Position numbers and translations under genes: made by a program | Assembly (NCBI RefSeq): GCF_018474025.1 | Contig: NZ_JAHCTA010000003.1 | Span: forward strand, 372,001 to 436,000 | Reading direction: 5' to 3' | DNA from: Alteromonas oceanisediminis | Lineage (GTDB): Bacteria; Pseudomonadota; Gammaproteobacteria; Enterobacterales; Alteromonadaceae | Length of the DNA stretch: 64,000 bases | The notes under the pieces: generated by a model | Database searches by the model: none | Seen by the model: the letters and a program-made list of their open reading frames with translations, nothing else | What the model was told of the DNA's origin: nothing | Part shown: piece after piece, positions 1 to 10,191 of the stretch | How positions within the stretch are numbered: position 1 is the first letter of the stretch | How the letters are laid out: the number at the start of each line of letters is the position of its first letter

Positions 1-461
1 GATTGGTTTTGACCAATTGAACCAGGTGCACGGTGCGACAACGAGTTACCGTGTGAATTACGTTGGTGACTAAAGTTCCAACGTTTAATTGCACCAGCAA
101 AACCTTTACCTTTTGAAGTGCCAACAACGTCAACCTTTTTGGTGTCGTTGAAAAGCTCAACAGTGATGTCACTGCCCACTTCAATTTCTGTGCCTTCGTT
201 CGCGTCAAGACGGAATTCCCACAGACCGCGACCAGCTTCTACGCCAGCTTTAGCAAAGTGACCAGCGGCCGCTTTGTTAACACGATTTGCTTTCTTCTCA
301 CCAGCGGTAACCTGCAATGCACGGTAGCCGTCAGTTTCGTCTGTGCGCAGTTGAGTCACACGGTTAGGGGTTGCTTCAATAACAGTCACAGGAATTGAAA
401 CGCCATCTTCAGTGAAGATGCGAGTCATGCCTACTTTACGACCGATAAGACCAATCGCCAT
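1..461 (-). CDS. rplC: 50S ribosomal protein L3 (3' end cut by window edge)
   Basis: Translation from the ATG at 461 begins [20 protein letters not shown] and continues to [15 protein letters not shown] at the window edge, which is the L3 core including its glycine-rich extension; in many bacteria a glutamine in this extension is methylated by PrmB. About 153 of roughly 210 residues are visible, so the C-terminus lies outside. It follows rpsJ by 18 bp, the standard S10-operon order, and must share the rpsJ promoter. L3 is an early-assembling 23S rRNA-binding protein of the large subunit. Nothing looks unusual. Confidence 0.97.
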   Translation of the reverse strand, partial: MAIGLIGRKVGMTRIFTEDGVSIPVTVIEATPNRVTQLRTDETDGYRALQVTAGEKKANRVNKAAAGHFAKAGVEAGRGLWEFRLDANEGTEIEVGSDITVELFNDTKKVDVVGTSKGKGFAGAIKRWNFSHQRNSHGNSLSHRAPGSIGQNQ

Positions 462-479
462 TGTTATAACCCTCTTCTA

Positions 480-1001
<522 letters not shown>

Positions 1002-1007
1002 GCGCGA

Positions 1008-1035
1008 ATTATACAGACGAGAGCGGGGAATGCAA
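1008..1035 (-). promoter_or_regulatory. Sigma70 promoter of the S10 operon
   Basis: On the minus strand TTGCAT (1030-1035) is followed after 16 bp by a perfect TATAAT (1008-1013), then a GC-rich discriminator (TCGCGCC). This is close to consensus and suits a growth-rate-controlled ribosomal operon. The start of transcription would be near 1001. Confidence 0.85.
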
Positions 1036-1168
1036 TAGTAAATGACGATTGAGTGGGCAATCTTTGCTTTTCATACCTGAAGCAAAAGATACCCTTATTG
1101 CCAATACTGCAATCAAGGTGCCTAAAAAAACAAAGCAGTAGAAATTAGTCACGCTTTCAGCGGATGTA

Positions 1169-1197
1169 AAGTGACATCCACGTAAAAAGTTTATACT
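1169..1197 (+). promoter_or_regulatory. Candidate promoter for the GAF-GspE-like ATPase gene
   Basis: TATACT at 1192-1197 is a good -10 element about 30 bp before the ATG at 1229. The best -35 is GTGACA (1171-1176) with a short 15-bp spacer, so the assignment is weak. The remaining divergent gap (1036-1168) holds no other recognisable element. Confidence 0.35.
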
Positions 1198-1228
1198 GTA
1201 GCGGTATTGTAGCTATCACGGTTTTTCT

Positions 1229-3448
1229 ATGTATACAAATGATGTACTTGAGCGCAGTTTTCAACAGATAAATGCCATCTTGGCGCGTGAGACACCATTG
1301 ATGGATGCTTATCAGGAGCTTGAACCACTGATTCTTGAGCTTCTTGGTGCTGAGCGCATGAGTATCTTCCAACGACGTCTTCAACATCAGGATCTGGTCG
1401 CTCGCTTTAAAACCGGTAAAGAAACTAAAGAAATTAAAGTGCCTATCAGCCCATTGTCGATTGCAGGATACGTCGCATTATCGCAATTACCACTGATTAT
1501 TAACGACCCTTATGACAGTCACGAGCTAGCGCAGATACACCCTCGTCTACGATTTGCCGACCGCTTTGACAAGAACAGCACGTTTAAAACAAACAGTATC
1601 CTCTGCATCCCCATACTGAATGCCGGTGTCATGATGGGGGTCTTGCAAATAATTAATAAAAAAAGCGGGCAGTTTGACGATGCTGATTTGCGAGTCGCTA
1701 CTAAACTGGCCGATGTCATTGGCGCTAAATTTCGCTACGAGCTTGGCGGCACAAGCGCACCATTTGATTACCTCGTTCATCTTAATCTGATATCTGACAA
1801 GGTGCTTAAAGAGTTAACCGAAACATCGTCAGATGACAAACAGTTAATTCAACGTTTGCAAAGCGAACAGCGCATCACTGATGAACAAATTGGCAAAGCA
1901 CTATCAGTTCATTACCAAGTTCCTTACATAAGCTATTTACCTGACAAATATCACCCCTATCAGAGCGACAGTAAATTAAATGCCAGCTATTTAAAGCGCA
2001 ACTGTGTTGCTGTGATTGCCGATGCGAATGAAAATATTATTGTGCTGCTGGCAGAACCCAACAACGCTGCCCTGTTGATGGAAATCGAGCGTGCGTTGGG
2101 CATCGACAGTTACGACATCGCGGTGGGAATACCCAATCAAATCCTCCAGTACCTCGGCGGTGGTGGTAGCGGCGGCGCGCCGGGTGAAATGAATGAAATT
2201 CTGGACGAGATTGGTACCAGTGCAGATGAGAAAGATGATCAGATCGACGAACTCAGCGACGATGCGCCTGCCATCGTACGTCTTGTCAGCCGCATTTTGC
2301 ATGACGCTAAGCGGCTGAATGCATCAGATATTCATATTGACCCTGAAAAAAGTGGCCCGACGCGCGTCAGAATGCGTGTTGACGGCGTGTGCCGAGATAT
2401 GAATCAGGTGCCCGCCTCGCACCATAGCGCAGTTATTGCGCGGATTAAAATCATGTCTAACCTGAATATTGCAGAAAAGCGTGTTCCGCAGGATGGTAAA
2501 TTAGCGTTTCGCACCGGCGGGCAACTCGTTGAGGTTCGGGTGGCCAGTATTCCCACCGTTGCGGGCGAGGGCGTTGTCATGCGTATTCTTGCCTCAGGTG
2601 GAGCGATGCCGATTGATAAAATGAATGTCGCGCCAAATAATCGAACTCGCCTCGAAGAGATGATCAAAAAGCCCCATGGTATTTTGCTTGTGGTTGGACC
2701 GACAGGTTCAGGTAAAACCACCACGCTGCACGCCATACTGGGTTACTTAAACACACCCGAGAAGAAAATCTGGACTGCGGAAGACCCTGTGGAAATCACT
2801 CAGGCTGGTCTCCAGCAGGTACAAGTCAGCCCGAAAATTGGTTTCACATTCGCCAATGCACTACGCGCTTTCTTACGGGCAGACCCTGATATCATTCTCA
2901 TCGGTGAAATGCGTGACAAAGAAACTGCCCATGCGGGTATTGAAGCCTCACTCACCGGTCACTTAGTGTTATCAACATTGCACACCAACTCAGCACCTGA
3001 AACCATTACCCGATTACTCGATTTGGGTCTCGACCCGGTTAACTTTTCCGATGCGTGCGTGGGGATCCTGGCGCAACGCTTAATTCGCACACTCTGCACC
3101 AATTGCAAAGAAGCCGAACCGGCGACCGACGCTGAGAGACAATTTATTTATCGCCAGTATGGCGAGGAATATATTGACGAACTACACTTGAGTGAACCGC
3201 TCATGGTGCACCGAGCAAAAGGCTGCGAAGCTTGTGGCGACACAGGTTACAAGGGGCGAACTGGGGTGCATGAACTGCTCGGTATGACGCCGGAATTGCG
3301 TTCACTGGTTTACAAGGAAGCGTCTGTGGCACAAATGAAAGCGCAAGCCATGAAGGATGGCATGAGAACACTGGTACAAGATGCTATCTATAAGGTGATC
3401 AAGGGTGACACGGACATCGCGCAAGTCCAGATTTTGGGTGGCGACTAA
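1229..3448 (+). CDS. GspE/PilB-type ATPase with N-terminal GAF domain
   Basis: The 739-residue protein has a GAF-like domain at about 10-170, a T2SSE_N-like region at about 180-310, a glycine-rich linker near 312-320 (GGGGSGGAPG), and a secretion-ATPase domain at about 340-720. Visible motifs are Walker A GPTGSGKTT from Gly490, ILIGEMRD (Walker B/Asp box), TLHTNSA (His box) and a Cys4 zinc site formed by CTNC and CEAC near the C-terminus. Family members power pseudopilus or pilus assembly, but no other T2SS or T4P gene is in this window, so the machine it serves is unknown. The downstream diguanylate cyclase gene may overlap its 3' end, suggesting coexpression. The N-terminus lacks the arginine-rich repeat typical of c-di-GMP-binding MshEN domains. 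Confidence 0.9.
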   Translation: MYTNDVLERSFQQINAILARETPLMDAYQELEPLILELLGAERMSIFQRRLQHQDLVARFKTGKETKEIKVPISPLSIAGYVALSQLPLIINDPYDSHELAQIHPRLRFADRFDKNSTFKTNSILCIPILNAGVMMGVLQIINKKSGQFDDADLRVATKLADVIGAKFRYELGGTSAPFDYLVHLNLISDKVLKELTETSSDDKQLIQRLQSEQRITDEQIGKALSVHYQVPYISYLPDKYHPYQSDSKLNASYLKRNCVAVIADANENIIVLLAEPNNAALLMEIERALGIDSYDIAVGIPNQILQYLGGGGSGGAPGEMNEILDEIGTSADEKDDQIDELSDDAPAIVRLVSRILHDAKRLNASDIHIDPEKSGPTRVRMRVDGVCRDMNQVPASHHSAVIARIKIMSNLNIAEKRVPQDGKLAFRTGGQLVEVRVASIPTVAGEGVVMRILASGGAMPIDKMNVAPNNRTRLEEMIKKPHGILLVVGPTGSGKTTTLHAILGYLNTPEKKIWTAEDPVEITQAGLQQVQVSPKIGFTFANALRAFLRADPDIILIGEMRDKETAHAGIEASLTGHLVLSTLHTNSAPETITRLLDLGLDPVNFSDACVGILAQRLIRTLCTNCKEAEPATDAERQFIYRQYGEEYIDELHLSEPLMVHRAKGCEACGDTGYKGRTGVHELLGMTPELRSLVYKEASVAQMKAQAMKDGMRTLVQDAIYKVIKGDTDIAQVQILGGD

Positions 3449-3467
3449 ACGACAGTTTCATCACGTA

Positions 3468-5054
3468 ATGTGGCTTTGTGCCCTTGTCGGCATGGGCTTT
3501 GTTGTTGGTCCTAAACAGGCTCAGGCGCAAGCTCAGCCAGGGAGCCAGCCGGTATCCTACTGTTCCACACCTGCCGCCGGTCCCTTGCTGATTGGCAACC
3601 AAAAATCTCTAGCACTAGTCGCGGGGGATGTCCGCTTCGATGTCACCTGCTTTATTGAAAAACCCGCCATCTTTTCGATGCCGTGGTATGGATTCCAATC
3701 TGCTGTTGTTAAAACCGTTGAGGGGAATATTTTAATTCCATTGCGGGGTCGTGATCAGGCTTATCTGTTGGATAAAGGGCAACATGAATTGTCTTTTGTC
3801 CTAAGTGTTTACGAAGCGCGTGACTTCACGCTCACGCTAAGAACCGTCAATTCGTACCATCATGTAAGCACCCTACACGCCATGGTGATGGGCTTGTTTC
3901 TGGGCCTCTGTGTTGGCCTTTCGGTTTACGTGTCACTGCTCGGTAGAGGTGTTAAACACCGCGGTTTCTATGCTTATGGCTGCTATCTGATGTCAGCGGC
4001 ACTATTTTTTGCGCTGCAGGAAGGGGTATTCAACTATATTTGGCCCGGCAACACGTTGTCTAACCACATGCGCGCACAATCCTTGATGGCTGGGTTGGTT
4101 GTGGTATGTGCAGTCACGTTTATTGCGCGACTGCTCGACTTTAAACTGCTGATTAAAAAGCCACTGTATCTCGCCTTACAAACCGCCACGATAAGCGTGC
4201 TTATTGCGGCTATCACCATCGTTGTTGCGCCAAGCGGTCTAGAGTCACTGGCCTCTACTTACATGGGGTGGACAACCCTTTTTATTGTAGCCTGTGTGTT
4301 TGTTGTCAGCTGCTATGCTGCTATCCAACGAGTGCATACTGCACCGTTGATTGTCGTTGCGCTGAGCTTCGTATTTTTTGCCATGATTTTTCGCATCTGG
4401 TTGGTCGATGTGAACGAGTTTATGCACCGTTACGCATTGATTATTTCCACCGCCATTGAGTCCTTTTTATTCGCCGTTGCGGCCAGTGAGAAGGTCAAAT
4501 ATCTTGAAGAGGAAAAATCCAAAGCGTATCACACGGCCGCACAGGACGAACTGTGCGCAGTGATGAATCGGCGCGGATGGTTGTTAGCAGCACAGCGGAA
4601 GGTTGATTTTCACCAATCTCGTGGTGGTATGTTAGTACTGAATTACATCGATCTAAACGACTTCAAGACGATCAACGACCAACATGGTCACTCCACCGGC
4701 GATAAGGTGTTGCAAACCGTTGCTAAAATCATTCGACATCAAGCCCGCGAAGACGATTTGGTGGGGCGTATCGGTGGCGATGAATTTGTGGTGCTATCGC
4801 ATGCGCTTACGCGTGGGCAAGCCGATCGGATACATCAACGTTTTCGCCAGAAACTGCACTTTATAGAACTGTCGGTGCACGGCCAGCTATTTCACCTGTC
4901 AGCCAGTGTTGGCGTGACCGTTGAAAACAGCTACGCAGCGGACCTATCACGCATGCTGGAATGTGCAGACCAACAAATGTACACAGCTAAACGCGAGCGG
5001 GGTGCAGCGAAAAGCGCCGACACCACCGCTGCAATAGCCAATGAGCCCGCTTAA
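3468..5054 (+). CDS. Membrane diguanylate cyclase with 7TMR-DISM-like sensor
   Basis: From the ATG at 3468 the product is 528 residues: signal peptide (about 1-22, ending AQAQA), a periplasmic domain of about 100 residues, about seven hydrophobic segments (about 135-340) and a cytoplasmic GGDEF domain. GGDEF is at 436-440, preceded by the inhibitory-site RxxD (REDD) five residues upstream, so it is probably an active, product-inhibited cyclase making c-di-GMP. A GTG at 3405 would add 21 basic residues and overlap the upstream ATPase gene by 44 bp; AAGG precedes that GTG, so the start is unresolved. The 3' end lies 2 bp from the convergent tex stop. The ligand is unknown. Confidence 0.88.
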   Translation: MWLCALVGMGFVVGPKQAQAQAQPGSQPVSYCSTPAAGPLLIGNQKSLALVAGDVRFDVTCFIEKPAIFSMPWYGFQSAVVKTVEGNILIPLRGRDQAYLLDKGQHELSFVLSVYEARDFTLTLRTVNSYHHVSTLHAMVMGLFLGLCVGLSVYVSLLGRGVKHRGFYAYGCYLMSAALFFALQEGVFNYIWPGNTLSNHMRAQSLMAGLVVVCAVTFIARLLDFKLLIKKPLYLALQTATISVLIAAITIVVAPSGLESLASTYMGWTTLFIVACVFVVSCYAAIQRVHTAPLIVVALSFVFFAMIFRIWLVDVNEFMHRYALIISTAIESFLFAVAASEKVKYLEEEKSKAYHTAAQDELCAVMNRRGWLLAAQRKVDFHQSRGGMLVLNYIDLNDFKTINDQHGHSTGDKVLQTVAKIIRHQAREDDLVGRIGGDEFVVLSHALTRGQADRIHQRFRQKLHFIELSVHGQLFHLSASVGVTVENSYAADLSRMLECADQQMYTAKRERGAAKSADTTAAIANEPA

Positions 5055-5056
5055 CC

Positions 5057-7396
5057 CTATTTTTCTTTTGCCTTCGCAAAGGCATCTGCAAACGCGTTAC
5101 CCATAGCGGCATTGCTGATTGGCTTAGGTTTTGGCGCTGGTTTTGGCGCTGCTCCGTGGCTTTTCCCCTTGCCGCCTTTACTACGCTTGGATGCATCTCC
5201 GCCGGCGTTTTTCTGCTGTTGTGGACTGGTCTCATCATCCAATCGCATGGTGAAAGCGATACGCTTTCGCGCCACGTCCACATCCAGCACTTTGACTTTA
5301 ACAATATCGCCTGCTTTGACCACTTCGCGAGGATCGGCGATGAATTTGTTCGTCAGCGCTGAGATATGCACAAGACCATCCTGATGCACACCCACATCGA
5401 CGAATGCACCAAAATTAGCCACATTACTCACAACGCCCTCGAGTACCATGCCAGTTTTCAAGTCGTTTAAGGTTGTGATGCCTTCTTTGAAACTCGCCGT
5501 TTTGAACTCTGGGCGCGGATCACGGCCCGGCTTTTTCAATTCACTGAGAATATCAACCACCGTGGGAAGGCCGAAGTTATCGTCCGTAAACTGGTGTGGT
5601 TCAAGCTGAGTTAGCACCGCGGTATTGCCTATGAGCTGAGGGATCTGCTGCTGTGTCGTGGATAATATTTTATCAACCACAGGGTAAGCTTCCGGGTGCA
5701 CAGCTGATGCATCCAGAGGATTACTTCCACCAACGATACGTAAAAACCCTGCCGCTTGTTCATACGCTTTTGGACCGAGCCTTTCAACGTCTCGTAATGC
5801 TTTACGGTCGTTGAAGCGACCGTGTTGATCACGAAATGCCACGATATTGTTTGCCAAGGACTTGTTTAATCCCGACACGTAGCTGAGCAGAGCTGGCGAG
5901 GCGGTATTTACATCAACGCCTACGGCGTTTACACAATCTTCTATAACGCTGTCCAGTGAGCGCCCTAGCTGGCTCTGACTGACATCATGTTGATACTGGC
6001 CGACACCGATAGCTTTCGGTTCTATTTTGACTAGCTCCGCCAGCGGATCTTGTAACCGCCGTGCTATCGACACAGCACCGCGTAGCGACACGTCCAAGTC
6101 TGGCAACTCGTTTGAAGCTAACTCAGAGGCGGAATACACCGACGCGCCCGCTTCACTGACCATGACTTTTTGTACCTTCAGTCCCGCTACCGATGCCAGT
6201 GCTTCAGCAACCAACTTGTCAGTCTCTCGTGAGCCAGTACCGTTACCAATACTGATAATGTCGACTTTAAATTGCTGGCACACTGTCGTGATTGTGCGCT
6301 GCGATTTATCCCATTGATTCTGTGGCGCATGGGGGAAAATAGTGGTGGTGTGCAGTACCTTTCCAGTACCATCAACCACGGCTATTTTGCAGCCAGTGCG
6401 AAGACCGGGATCTATGCCCATCGTCACTTTCGCCCCTGCCGGTGCAGCCATCAGTAAATCGCCTAAGTTTTTGGCAAATACATCAATGGCGGCCGTTTCA
6501 GCTTGCTCACGCAACGTGCCAAACAGTTCTGTCTCTAAGTGTAGCTGGAGCTTAATTTTCCATGCCCACTGGATGACTTGCTGCATCCAGCTATCACCGG
6601 CTTGCCCACGCGGCTGAAAGCCAATATGCGACGCAATGATAGACTCGCAATGTGAGGGGGCTTGCGGCTCGTCTTGATTAGGATCAGCATCCATCGACAA
6701 TTGCAAAAAGCCTTCGTTGCGGCCTCGGTACATTGCTAACGCACGATGTGAGGGGGTATCTAACAGTTTTTCAGCATGATCAAAATAGTCTTTGTATTTT
6801 GCACCTTCGGCTTCTTTACCGGCAACAACTTTGCTACGCAAAAAGGCGTTCGCATGCAAATAGCGTCTAACCGTGGCCAGAAGCTGGGCATCCTCTGCCC
6901 AGCGTTCGATCAGAATAAAGCGTGCGCCATCCAATGCGGCTTTAACATCGACTACGCCTTTCTCAGCAGAAACGAAAGCCTCAGCAGCGGCTTCAGGGGA
7001 CACACTCAAGTCGTCGAACAATCGCTGAGCCAGCGGCTCAAGCCCCGCTTCGATAGCAATTTGTCCCTTCGTACGCCGCTTGGGTTTATAGGGTAGATAG
7101 AGATCTTCCAATTCTGTCTTGCTCGGCGCGGCCTTTATCTTCGCCGCGAGCTCGGACGTAAGCTTTTCCTGCTCGGTGATCGATTTTAAAATAACCGCGC
7201 GCCGCTCTTCCAGTTCTCGTAAATAACCCAAACGTTGCTCTAGAAAACGCAGTTGAATATCATCTAAACCTTGCGTCGCTTCTTTACGATACCGCGCGAT
7301 AAAGGGAACTGTTGCACCACTGTCAAGTAGCGCAATGGCAGAGTTGACTTGTGCTTCACTGACTTTCAGTTCAGCGGCTATTTGGTTTTGGATCAT
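5057..7396 (-). CDS. tex: Tex-family RNA-binding transcription accessory protein
   Basis: The 779-residue product (E. coli YhgF is 773) begins [21 protein letters not shown] place the start at 7396 because upstream in-frame codons give non-homologous sequence and AGAGAG precedes this ATG. Order: N-terminal helical region with FIARYRKE, YqgF/RNase H-like domain ([12 protein letters not shown]), helix-hairpin-helix repeats ([33 protein letters not shown]), and an S1 domain ([20 protein letters not shown]). The C-terminal tail is rich in Lys, Pro and Ala. Tex binds nucleic acids and affects transcription; its exact role is unsettled. It is divergent from greB, as expected for genes near each other in enterobacteria. 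Confidence 0.96.
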   Translation of the reverse strand: MIQNQIAAELKVSEAQVNSAIALLDSGATVPFIARYRKEATQGLDDIQLRFLEQRLGYLRELEERRAVILKSITEQEKLTSELAAKIKAAPSKTELEDLYLPYKPKRRTKGQIAIEAGLEPLAQRLFDDLSVSPEAAAEAFVSAEKGVVDVKAALDGARFILIERWAEDAQLLATVRRYLHANAFLRSKVVAGKEAEGAKYKDYFDHAEKLLDTPSHRALAMYRGRNEGFLQLSMDADPNQDEPQAPSHCESIIASHIGFQPRGQAGDSWMQQVIQWAWKIKLQLHLETELFGTLREQAETAAIDVFAKNLGDLLMAAPAGAKVTMGIDPGLRTGCKIAVVDGTGKVLHTTTIFPHAPQNQWDKSQRTITTVCQQFKVDIISIGNGTGSRETDKLVAEALASVAGLKVQKVMVSEAGASVYSASELASNELPDLDVSLRGAVSIARRLQDPLAELVKIEPKAIGVGQYQHDVSQSQLGRSLDSVIEDCVNAVGVDVNTASPALLSYVSGLNKSLANNIVAFRDQHGRFNDRKALRDVERLGPKAYEQAAGFLRIVGGSNPLDASAVHPEAYPVVDKILSTTQQQIPQLIGNTAVLTQLEPHQFTDDNFGLPTVVDILSELKKPGRDPRPEFKTASFKEGITTLNDLKTGMVLEGVVSNVANFGAFVDVGVHQDGLVHISALTNKFIADPREVVKAGDIVKVKVLDVDVARKRIAFTMRLDDETSPQQQKNAGGDASKRSKGGKGKSHGAAPKPAPKPKPISNAAMGNAFADAFAKAKEK

Positions 7397-7834
7397 AAAA
7401 CTCTCTGTGAGCGCAGAAGCGCGAAAATAATTCCAATTTGGAAATGCGTTTGGCGCAAGTATATCACGCTTACCAAGCGCGCCTAGGCTGCGAGAGACTG
7501 TTCGAACACATTTCACACCTGTATTTGATGACCACGCAAAAAACTGACGTCCATTCCTTTGAACGTAAACAGTGCGAATGGAAACTCAACGCTGACTCAA
7601 TACGGCCAATGGGCAAGCATGAGTTTGCGCCAAATTCAGGCAGAGAGCACGATTGAATGAATGTGCAGCAGTACCCTGTAAATTGATTTAGTTTTTTGCT
7701 TCTACTGATACTATAACGCGATCTGAATAAACTCTGATCCAACTCAGAAACGTGACGGCGGCGATGGAGCTATTGCGTCGAGTCGCTGTCATAGGCAGTC
7801 ATAGGATGGTGAAAGAGGCCAAGGTGCTATCATA
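7397..7834. promoter_or_regulatory. Divergent tex/greB intergenic region (438 bp)
   Basis: No convincing gene is present; the small open frames here have no recognisable product. For tex, an extended -10 (TGATATACT) lies at 7458-7466 on the minus strand. For greB, TTGATT (7683-7688), a 17-bp spacer and TGATAC (7706-7711) form a plausible plus-strand promoter about 115 bp upstream of the start. Near 7786-7806 the sequence GTCATAGGCAGTCATAGG is a short 9-bp direct repeat. The stretch 7500-7670 holds nothing I can assign. Confidence 0.45.
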
Positions 7835-8308
7835 TTGAAAACAAAACTCATTACCCCGGAAGGTTATACCCAGCTCAAGCAGGAACTCGATGACTTATGG
7901 CGCAAGGAGCGACCCGAAATCACCCAGAAAGTGACGTGGGCAGCCAGTTTGGGCGATCGTTCAGAAAATGCGGATTACAAAGAAAATAAGCGCAGGCTTA
8001 GAGAAATTGACCGGCGCGTACGTTTCTTAAGAAAAACACTGGAAGATATCAAAGTTGTTGATTACCACCCTCAGCAGGAAGGAAAAGTGTTCTTTGGCGC
8101 GTGGGTCGAGGTCGAAAATGAACAGGGTGATCGCTTAACGTTTCGGATTGTTGGCCCTGAAGAAATTTATCGGCGCAAGCACTATATTTCGATCGATTCC
8201 CCCATGGCCAGAGCATTGTTAAAGAAAACGGTCGATGATGAGGCGCAGGTGCGTACGCCAAACGGCACGGTTAGTTGGCAGATTGTCAATATATCGTATG
8301 TAAAATGA
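7835..8308 (+). CDS. greB: Transcript cleavage factor GreB
   Basis: The 157-residue product starts MKTKLITPEGYTQLKQELDD and carries the GreB block KVTWAASLGDRSENADYKEN in the coiled-coil tip, with acidic residues that enter the RNA polymerase secondary channel to stimulate cleavage of backtracked RNA. The C-terminal FKBP-like domain contains EGKVFFGAWVEVEN and DSPMARALLKK, typical of GreB rather than GreA. The start is TTG at 7835; homologues align from this residue and there is no ATG nearby, so a UUG start seems real. AAGG lies about 10-14 nt upstream. A weak hairpin without a T-run at 8333-8348 may end the transcript. Confidence 0.95.
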   Translation: MKTKLITPEGYTQLKQELDDLWRKERPEITQKVTWAASLGDRSENADYKENKRRLREIDRRVRFLRKTLEDIKVVDYHPQQEGKVFFGAWVEVENEQGDRLTFRIVGPEEIYRRKHYISIDSPMARALLKKTVDDEAQVRTPNGTVSWQIVNISYVK

Positions 8309-8332
8309 CACTCGCTTGTCGATGATCGTTGG

Positions 8333-8348
8333 CTAGGGCAGACCCTAG
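8333..8348 (+). terminator. Weak hairpin downstream of greB
   Basis: CTAGGG (8333-8338) pairs with CCCTAG (8343-8348) over a 4-nt loop. There is no following T-tract, so intrinsic termination is doubtful. The rest of the 8309-8514 gap contains only AT-rich sequence before the Shine-Dalgarno of the next gene. Confidence 0.3.
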
Positions 8349-8514
8349 GAATACAAGAAAATGTGCGTTTCGTTCACTGCAGATTAGCGTTTTCCTGTCT
8401 AACTCGTTAGGCTTTAAAGTACACCCGTTGATGTTGGGCAAAGCGCGTTCGTCAATCGATGTGTTACAACATCAACTATTTTTATTAATTGAGCGCCGAT
8501 AAAAGGAGTGAGTC

Positions 8515-8961
8515 GTGCTGTGGTTTCTGTCGTTGCATATTGCGTTTCTGATTATTTGGATAGCATCAGCGCTATATATTCCTGTGCTGATAGCGATGCA
8601 GGTTAGAAAAGAAGCCCAGTTTATGCAACATCCGACAGGCATGGGATCCGTGGCTCGTTTGGTGTTCACTCACATCGCTTCTCCAGCGGCAGTTATCTCC
8701 ATTATCGCGGGAACCCTCACGTTTGTAGTGGGTAACATTTTAAGCTTTTGGCTCGTCGCAAAGCTGACACTGGTCACCTTTTTAGTGATTTTTCACGCGT
8801 GTCTCGCATTACTGATAACGCGCATGGAACGCGACAGAACTCATCATCTCCAGCGCTATAGCTGGGCGCTGTTCATCGCCTTGTCTCTTTGCATGGTGGG
8901 TATTCTCAGTATTGTCATCATGAAACCTACCGAGCCTGGGTTTTTACCTTGGACGCTCTAA
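8515..8961 (+). CDS. HemJ/CopD-like four-helix membrane protein
   Basis: The 148-residue protein starts at GTG 8515, with AAGGAG at 8503-8508. It has four hydrophobic helices. Its pattern (LHIAFLIIWIASALYIPVLI near the N-terminus, a central HIASPAAVISIIAG, VAKLTLV, and a C-terminal VIMKPTEP) resembles the HemJ protoporphyrinogen oxidase/CopD group, including a histidine in helix 1 and a lysine at the start of helix 3. The typical Arg-Trp pair of HemJ after helix 1 is not evident, so enzymatic function is uncertain. It lies beside haem-copper oxidase genes, which fits a haem or copper role by context only. Its stop shares the sequence CTAA with the convergent DUF2231 gene. Confidence 0.6.
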   Translation: MLWFLSLHIAFLIIWIASALYIPVLIAMQVRKEAQFMQHPTGMGSVARLVFTHIASPAAVISIIAGTLTFVVGNILSFWLVAKLTLVTFLVIFHACLALLITRMERDRTHHLQRYSWALFIALSLCMVGILSIVIMKPTEPGFLPWTL

Positions 8962-9443
8962 GGATCGACCAAATGCTGATCTTTTTGCACGACATCAACG
9001 CCGATACCATACTCATAAACCAATTGTGCACCCAGCGACCCCGTGATGTTGATCATCACCCCCGTCAGGACACTAACATACAGACCCCACGGCAGTATCT
9101 GAGCGGACGGGTCATCCCCCAGTCGCAACATAACGTTCAGCGTCGCCAACGACAGCGTCATGACTGCCAACAAACCGTGTGCCCAAGCGGAAACAATTTT
9201 GCGGATGCGTTTTACCGAGAAAACATCAATAGCACCGGGAATACTGCCCAGCACACCAAACAACAACCCGGTCGTCGACAGGTAGAAGCCGGCTTTTGCC
9301 CAAAAAAAATCGTCCGTGACCACATAGCAGATATCCGTTACGACCAACAGCAACAAGGTCGCGATCGGGAAATGGATCAAAGCTGGGTGCAACGGGTGCC
9401 CTTTTATCAGAGAGCGGCTGTCAATTTTTTCTTCTCGCAACAT
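8958..9443 (-). CDS. DUF2231 membrane protein
   Basis: The 161-residue protein has the family start HPLHPALIHFPIATLLLLVV, with conserved His and Pro residues at the first membrane segment, then three more hydrophobic segments. No biochemical function is established for DUF2231; members often sit beside haem-copper oxidase genes, as here. It is divergent from the subunit II gene (22-bp gap) and overlaps the stop of the preceding convergent gene by 4 bp. I cannot tell whether it transports, binds haem, or assists assembly. Confidence 0.8.
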   Translation of the reverse strand: MLREEKIDSRSLIKGHPLHPALIHFPIATLLLLVVTDICYVVTDDFFWAKAGFYLSTTGLLFGVLGSIPGAIDVFSVKRIRKIVSAWAHGLLAVMTLSLATLNVMLRLGDDPSAQILPWGLYVSVLTGVMINITGSLGAQLVYEYGIGVDVVQKDQHLVDP

Positions 9444-9465
9444 AAAACTCTACACCTTCAACCGA

Positions 9466-10191
9466 ATGGCACTTTGTATGCTGAATCGCTTAGATAAACT
9501 ATTCATACTAACGATAGCATTATCGTTAGCGGGTTGTAACGGAGGTTACTCGATATTAGATCCTGCGGGCCCAAACGCCAATGCGGTGCGATGGCTCTGG
9601 TGGGGTATGTTCTCGGTTGGATCTCTGGTTTTAATCGGCGTTTGCGCTCTGTGGTGGTATGCCATGCGTAAACCCCACAAAGATTACTCGCCATACGACG
9701 TTAAACGTATCACTAATCGACTCGTGCTGATGGGTGGAATTGGCTTGCCGGTCGTGTGCATTAGCGTGCTTTTGGTGTTTGGCATACCTGCGGGACACAA
9801 CATGCTGCCCTGGCCGAGCGAACGAACCATCACCATCAATGTCCACGCGAAGCAGTGGCTTTGGGAGGTCAGCTATCCTGATCACCACATTCAACTCACG
9901 GATGAAATCTATCTGCCCGCCAGCACGCCTGTGAATATAGAAATTACCAGCGAAGATGTTATCCACAGCTTTTGGGTACCTAGGCTTGGCGGCAAGATGG
10001 ATGCGATCCCCGGCAGAACCAATGTGTTGCGCTTATTCGGTGATAAGCCAGGCTCTTATGCGGGTCAATGCGCTGAATATTGTGGTTTAGCACACACCAA
10101 AATGAAATTTGTGGTGCACGTTCTGCCAGAAAACGAATTTGCTACGTGGCTCTCGCAACAGCAACGCTCGACAGGAGAAGCAAACCAGTGA
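9466..10191 (+). CDS. Cytochrome c oxidase subunit II (CuA subunit)
   Basis: The 241-residue product has a lipoprotein-type signal (ALSLAGC), two membrane helices, and a periplasmic cupredoxin domain. The CuA ligands are all visible: His167, then CAEYCGLAHTKM giving Cys202, Cys206, His210 and Met213. No C-terminal cytochrome c domain is present, so electrons should come from a separate cytochrome c. The ATG at 9478 gives a more typical short lipoprotein signal and may be the true start; no strong Shine-Dalgarno separates the choices. The gene overlaps the subunit I-III fusion by 4 bp (GTGA), implying translational coupling. Confidence 0.92.
   Translation: MALCMLNRLDKLFILTIALSLAGCNGGYSILDPAGPNANAVRWLWWGMFSVGSLVLIGVCALWWYAMRKPHKDYSPYDVKRITNRLVLMGGIGLPVVCISVLLVFGIPAGHNMLPWPSERTITINVHAKQWLWEVSYPDHHIQLTDEIYLPASTPVNIEITSEDVIHSFWVPRLGGKMDAIPGRTNVLRLFGDKPGSYAGQCAEYCGLAHTKMKFVVHVLPENEFATWLSQQQRSTGEANQ

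Noticed and set aside
1229-3448. Full type II secretion or type IV pilus locus
   Set aside because: Only the ATPase is present; no pilin, inner-membrane platform or secretin gene is in the neighbourhood.
8889-9497. 202-codon plus-strand frame across the DUF2231 gene
   Set aside because: Gln, Arg and His-rich, antisense to a recognisable DUF2231 protein, and overlaps the end of another gene.
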